NCBI GenBank assembly: GCA_014904985.1
Contig: MU129029.1
Span: 70,637 to 134,636, forward strand
From: Hydnum rufescens UP504
Taxonomy: Eukaryota; Basidiomycota; Agaricomycetes; Cantharellales; Hydnaceae
DNA length: 64,000 bases
Direction: 5' to 3'
Shown here: piece after piece, positions 60,301 to 64,000 of the stretch
Numbering within the stretch: the first letter of the stretch is position 1
How the letters are laid out: each line of letters starts with the position of its first letter
Translations under genes and position numbers: made by a program
The notes under the pieces: model-generated
Database searches by the model: none
Told to the model about the DNA's origin: nothing
The model's input: the letters and a program-made list of their open reading frames with translations, nothing else

Positions 60301-62036
60301 GCGCCTGTGATTGAAAGGAAATACGACGGCAGCTCACCAAATTTCGATAACGCTACTAGCGAGGCATTCACTGCAAGGGAAAGCTCCATTGGAAGTTCCG
60401 GCGGCACCACGCTGGTTATAATGAGGACACAATCGAGCAAGAGCTTTGATTTCTTCATGCCCTTATTTATGCCTGTCTCCCAATAAGAAATTTGTTAGCA
60501 TAGAAATAGGCAGTCCAGCATTGGGATACTGACCATTCACCCAGACGTACCAACTTGCAGCGACGGCGAAAATGAGAAGGAAGCCAATGAACATGAAGGA
60601 CTCAAAGTTATTAGCGGAGACACGCTCTGTGGAAAAGATCATGGTGCGGACGAGTTGGCCCTGGGATGTTCCGAATCCAGTCCGAAGAACAACGGCGAGG
60701 CATCCTCCATCAGGTGTGCTCCCGCCTCCACCCCCGGCTTGTAGAATCTTGGTTCCGCTGAAAAGAACATTGCCTTTATGCTGTGCATCAACGTCGAGGC
60801 GCTCGGTGAGTTCCAAAAGTTCGATTGACTCTTTGAGCAGAGGCGTCGACTCTCCACTCAGCATTGCCTCGTTGACTATGCATGTACCACGGACAAGTAA
60901 CAGATCCGCCGGGACAGACGTTTCAGCTGTCCCGCGAACTGCGTAAGATAGAACACGATTAAGTAACTTGCTCGAACAGCTGCATCATGAAGCGCACCTA
61001 TCGAGACAACATCTCCAGGTAAAAGGTCGTGGGTCTGGACGGTTTCCCACTTGCCATCACGGAGACATTGGATCGGGTATGGCTCGATCGACATAGTTCG
61101 GAACTCGGTGAGGGTTTTAACACGCTAAATTCCCAAAGTGCTGAGTGATCGAGGGGGATGATAGGCTTATGAAACAACGGACCTGCCATACGACAGTGCA
61201 CTCGAAAACGATCAACATGAACAAGGTAAAAAGACTATAATACCAATATTCGTCAAGACACCACAGAGCAACGCAAAAAATCTGGAAGACAAAGAAGGGT
61301 GCGGTGGCGTGTTCTCCAAAGAGGGCTGTGAAGGATGGAATAGGAATGTCGAATTCATTCTTTCCGTACAACTCTCCCAAAGCGTCTAGGTCAATTGAAG
61401 ATATTCCTGAGGGTTTAGCGAATGTTGACAATGGGGGTTGAGAAGTGGAGGGATATGGTAGAGTGCCAAACGTGTCGGTAGACGCATCGTAAGTATAAGT
61501 GTCGCGTTGGTAGTTAAATGAATATGATGGAACGAGAGGATTGCCAGTCTAGAAGACCTGAACGGTTAGGTGCAGGGACGAGACTAGTAGCAGAAAGAGG
61601 GTTGCCTTTTTCCGGATGATGGACACCATCTCTCCGGTGCCACGGTGTTTTACGGGTACGATACGTATCAAATTAGCATCTACTATAGATTTTGCCTTGG
61701 GACTCATTAGAGAAATTAGACACTACTATAAATTATGGGCGACACCTTGCTGGACGTTATGAACGCTTGCGCGGCAGCACTCCATCTGGTAATCAGATAG
61801 CTGAGGGCATGACCAGCTCCCAATGTCACGCATCCCAGGAAGGTCCATTCTTCACTCTTGATCCATTCATCATACTTGACGAAGTAAGCATAGGCCCATA
61901 GTGGATATAGACATAGAAATGGCACTGCGTATATATGTGCCCAGAAAGGTCGCGATACGTGGAGTGACGCACGGGAGATATCTGTAGAGCGGACAGAAAT
62001 GTGCGTCCTGGGAAGATTTCTTAGTAGATAGCCCAT
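57363..62036 (-). CDS. SPF1: P5A-type ATPase (Spf1-like, ER helix dislocase)
   Basis: P-type ATPase of the ER that in yeast removes misinserted helices. Read from about 62036: N-terminal membrane block ([38 protein letters not shown]), [32 protein letters not shown] (about 60820-60864), then [14 protein letters not shown] (P5A signature of TM4), [12 protein letters not shown] (catalytic Asp, about 60185-60223), [32 protein letters not shown] (about 58885-58945) and the last membrane helices, ending [19 protein letters not shown] and [15 protein letters not shown] at 57363. An intron in the last third uses a GC donor (GCCAAG|gcatgt). Most exons follow the family closely; internal exon boundaries in the middle were not all verified. 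Exact start uncertain. Confidence 0.88.
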
Positions 62037-62201
62037 ATTGTCTGTGCCGACCTACATGGTGAGGCCTCTGAGCTCCGCTGGACCAGATACGATGCCAAGA
62101 AAGTGAGCTCCCGAAAAGTGGTTGAGGTGTACGCGCAAGTTGCCGGCAACCTCCATCGCCACGTGCAGGTGCGATGTATTAAAAGGGCTCGAGCGAAGGT
62201 A
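62037..62201. promoter_or_regulatory. Bidirectional promoter Spf1-like / S2P-like
   Basis: About 165 bases separate the two divergent starts (62036 minus, 62202 plus), if those starts are right. It is moderately AT-balanced with no clear repeats. Confidence 0.45.
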
Positions 62202-64000
62202 ATGAGTGCGAAAGCGTTCGTGCTGTCAATATCGCTCTTCTGGGTGCTACTCCACACCCTAAAGCGTATCGTTCCCACAAAACCCGGTCGTCAGCTTATA
62301 CTTCCTCTTCAACGTCCCAGGCCGCAACTGGAATCACGACTGCTATCCAACCCGTTTTATGGGAGAACACATTTCACTCTTAGAAGCTTGAGACTCGAAA
62401 TCGTGACGACCGGCTTCAGCGAGAGTCATGATGCATTGTCGTGGAGGCTGCGCAACGGTCGATTGGCCACTTTGACACGTACAATCTATGACATGGGCGC
62501 ATTTCTTGGGGTCTTCATTTCCGTTACTAGCGTAGTGATCCTGCCGTGGATGGTCATGAAATTGTCAAGGGAATATGTTGCGACCCTCCTCACAAGTGAC
62601 CATTCCGCCTCTTCGACCATGCATGGGAAACGCTCAGGCACTCACCTGGCAGTCAATAATGGAAATTCTGGAACCGTAATTGAACCTATCGTATGATTGG
62701 TAGATCTCTCTTGTGTTGAAAATCATGCTCATCGATGCCTCCAGATTCCTGGTCTCACTGTTCCGCTGTTTCACCTTCCTATGATTATACTTGCAGTATT
62801 CGTATGCCTCATTGTCCACGAGTCAGGCCACGCTCTTTCCGCTGCGCTGTAAGTATTCTCGTTTGTGTATTTCTGAAATACATAAGACTAGAGCTTACCT
62901 TTGGCCCTTGAGAAACGCTGTCCCTATGCACTCTGCCGGTATATCCTTCAACGTGATACTTCCAGGAGCGTTCGTATCATTGTCTTCGGCGTCTATGAAG
63001 GATCTGCCCCCTTGGCCACGGATACGAATAGCTTCGGGAGGAGCTTGGCACAACATCGTATTCTGGGCGTTGCTGTGGTTCGCGTCGTTCAGCGGAATGA
63101 CTGCAGGCACTGGAAGAGTAGTGAGCTGGCTGGGATGGAAATATGTGGGAGATATTGGACGCGTCGTCTTGTCCATCGATAAGGCTTGTGTCTCCCTCTT
63201 TGTATTTTTCCATTGGTAAATAACGCTGCACTTTCGCATATAAAACCATGGCTTTTGACGCTTAGAATTCGCCATTACGGCAGCATATGCCGATCGGGAC
63301 TCTGATAATGACCTTAGATGATACAAAGATGATTTCTCCAGTCGCGTGGAGCGATTACCTATTACACCCAGAACCACCTACATCTGCAGGTTGGTGCGTA
63401 TCTCGTAGTTGGTTACGGGGTCAGATTTAATTTTATTCTTGACTCTCGATCCGATCCCACTGAATGAGGATGGGATGTAGAACAACCAAAGGCATGTTGT
63501 GTTTCTTCCGCTACTTCGAGTAACGAAATGTCTTGCTTTGTGGAATCGGTTCTTGGTGGTGAAGGACGATGTCTCAACCCATTACTTGTGATGGATCCTG
63601 CGGCGTCTGGACCAGGTGATGTGCCTCCATCTCGGTGCGATGAGAGATGCGCATTGGAAAACCAAGTCTGCCTACGACCACAACAAGGCGAGGAATTGCT
63701 TCGAATTGGGGTTGAGCCCCCGCCGTGGATGCCTGGTGCCCACCCCGGCATTATCATATGGCGTGGACCTAAACATGAAGTATGGGATCAAGGTATGAGG
63801 GGTATGGCTCATCCGGCCCTTATGCGCGTTTCATCTTCACCGTTCCAGTGGAAATCGGTAATTTTCAGCCACGGCATTGGATGATCCCAATATACCTTCC
63901 CATGCTAATCTCAACATTCCTTAGGCACGTATAGATAAATTGTATGGAGGCACAGGCGATCAACTCTAACATCTCTCTTATTTATAGCTACCTCTCAATC
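62202..64000 (+). CDS. Site-2-protease-like M50 metallopeptidase, incomplete at right edge
   Basis: Intramembrane zinc protease (S2P/MBTPS2 family) that in fungi activates SREBP-type factors. The N-terminus MSAKAFVLSISLFWVLLHTL is a membrane helix. The motif HESGH (62817-62831) inside IILAVFVCLIVHESGHALS supplies two zinc ligands and the catalytic Glu. Following exons encode NAVPMHSAGISFNVIL, a GGAWHNIVFWALLWF membrane block, TLIMTLDDTKMISPVAW (PDZ-like segment) and a cysteine-rich luminal loop (ACCVSSATSSNEMSCFVE, then RCDERCALENQVC). The second zinc-binding (NPDG-type) block lies beyond position 64000. One intron appears to use a GC donor (GATAAG|gcttgt). No clear frame break. Confidence 0.82.

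Noticed and set aside
1..64000. CRISPR arrays, operons, bacterial promoters, rRNA genes
   Set aside because: None is present; the window is intron-rich fungal nuclear DNA.

Overview
The window is eukaryotic nuclear DNA from a filamentous basidiomycete. Genes are densely packed and interrupted by many 45-80 bp GT-AG introns. Gene families such as an animal-type GH13 amylase, a Pil1-type eisosome protein, a two-module surface protein with a transmembrane helix, and small dsRNA-binding proteins all fit Agaricomycetes. My best guess is the Rhizoctonia/Ceratobasidiaceae area; that placement is inference, not proven by the sequence.

Layout. Positions 1-3451 hold a decayed LTR retroelement (gag-like region, CCHC knuckle, RT YMDD fragment, two LTR ends). 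Then come, on the minus strand, an OPT-family transporter (4724-7433), a Get5-like ubiquitin-fold protein (7636-8650), a ZNHIT2-like zf-HIT protein (10001-11629) and a secretory transmembrane protein with a 75-bp coding repeat (12367-14801). On the plus strand follow a KRE2/MNT1-type mannosyltransferase (15737-17597) and a Pil1-type eisosome protein (20210-22178). A repeat-rich stretch with a copy of the 3' end of a RasGEF gene leads to the RasGEF itself (25987-28385, minus). Two tandem START-domain genes (31615-32789 and 33485-34644, minus) are followed by a Kv-type potassium channel (35834-37694, plus), ribosomal protein eL38 (38018-38466, minus), a PDK1/Pkh-type kinase (40394-43140, plus), two mini dsRNA-binding proteins (45758-46197 and 47204-47583, plus), an RBM25-type splicing factor (49224-51747, plus), the SNARE YKT6 (52222-53035, minus), a basic nucleolar-like protein (53122-54313, plus), an anchored GH13 alpha-amylase (54388-57113, plus), a P5A ATPase of the Spf1 type (57363-62036, minus) and a site-2-protease-like M50 peptidase that runs off the right end (62202-64000, plus).

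How they fit together. Most are housekeeping genes of the secretory and membrane systems: tail-anchored-protein targeting (Get5), ER helix dislocation (Spf1/P5A), regulated intramembrane proteolysis (S2P), SNARE fusion (YKT6), Golgi mannosylation (KRE2 family) and plasma-membrane domains (Pil1 and its likely upstream kinase PDK1/Pkh). RNA processing is represented by RBM25, ZNHIT2 and dsRBD proteins. I see no single operon-like system, only ordinary fungal synteny with a few very short bidirectional promoters.

The most important general observation is that several otherwise intact, conserved genes carry one-base frame breaks, most of them at mononucleotide runs (OPT, the transmembrane repeat protein, PDK1, RBM25, the alpha-amylase and probably the Kv channel). 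This looks like homopolymer-length error in an unpolished long-read assembly rather than mass pseudogenisation. Protein models from this window need frame correction.
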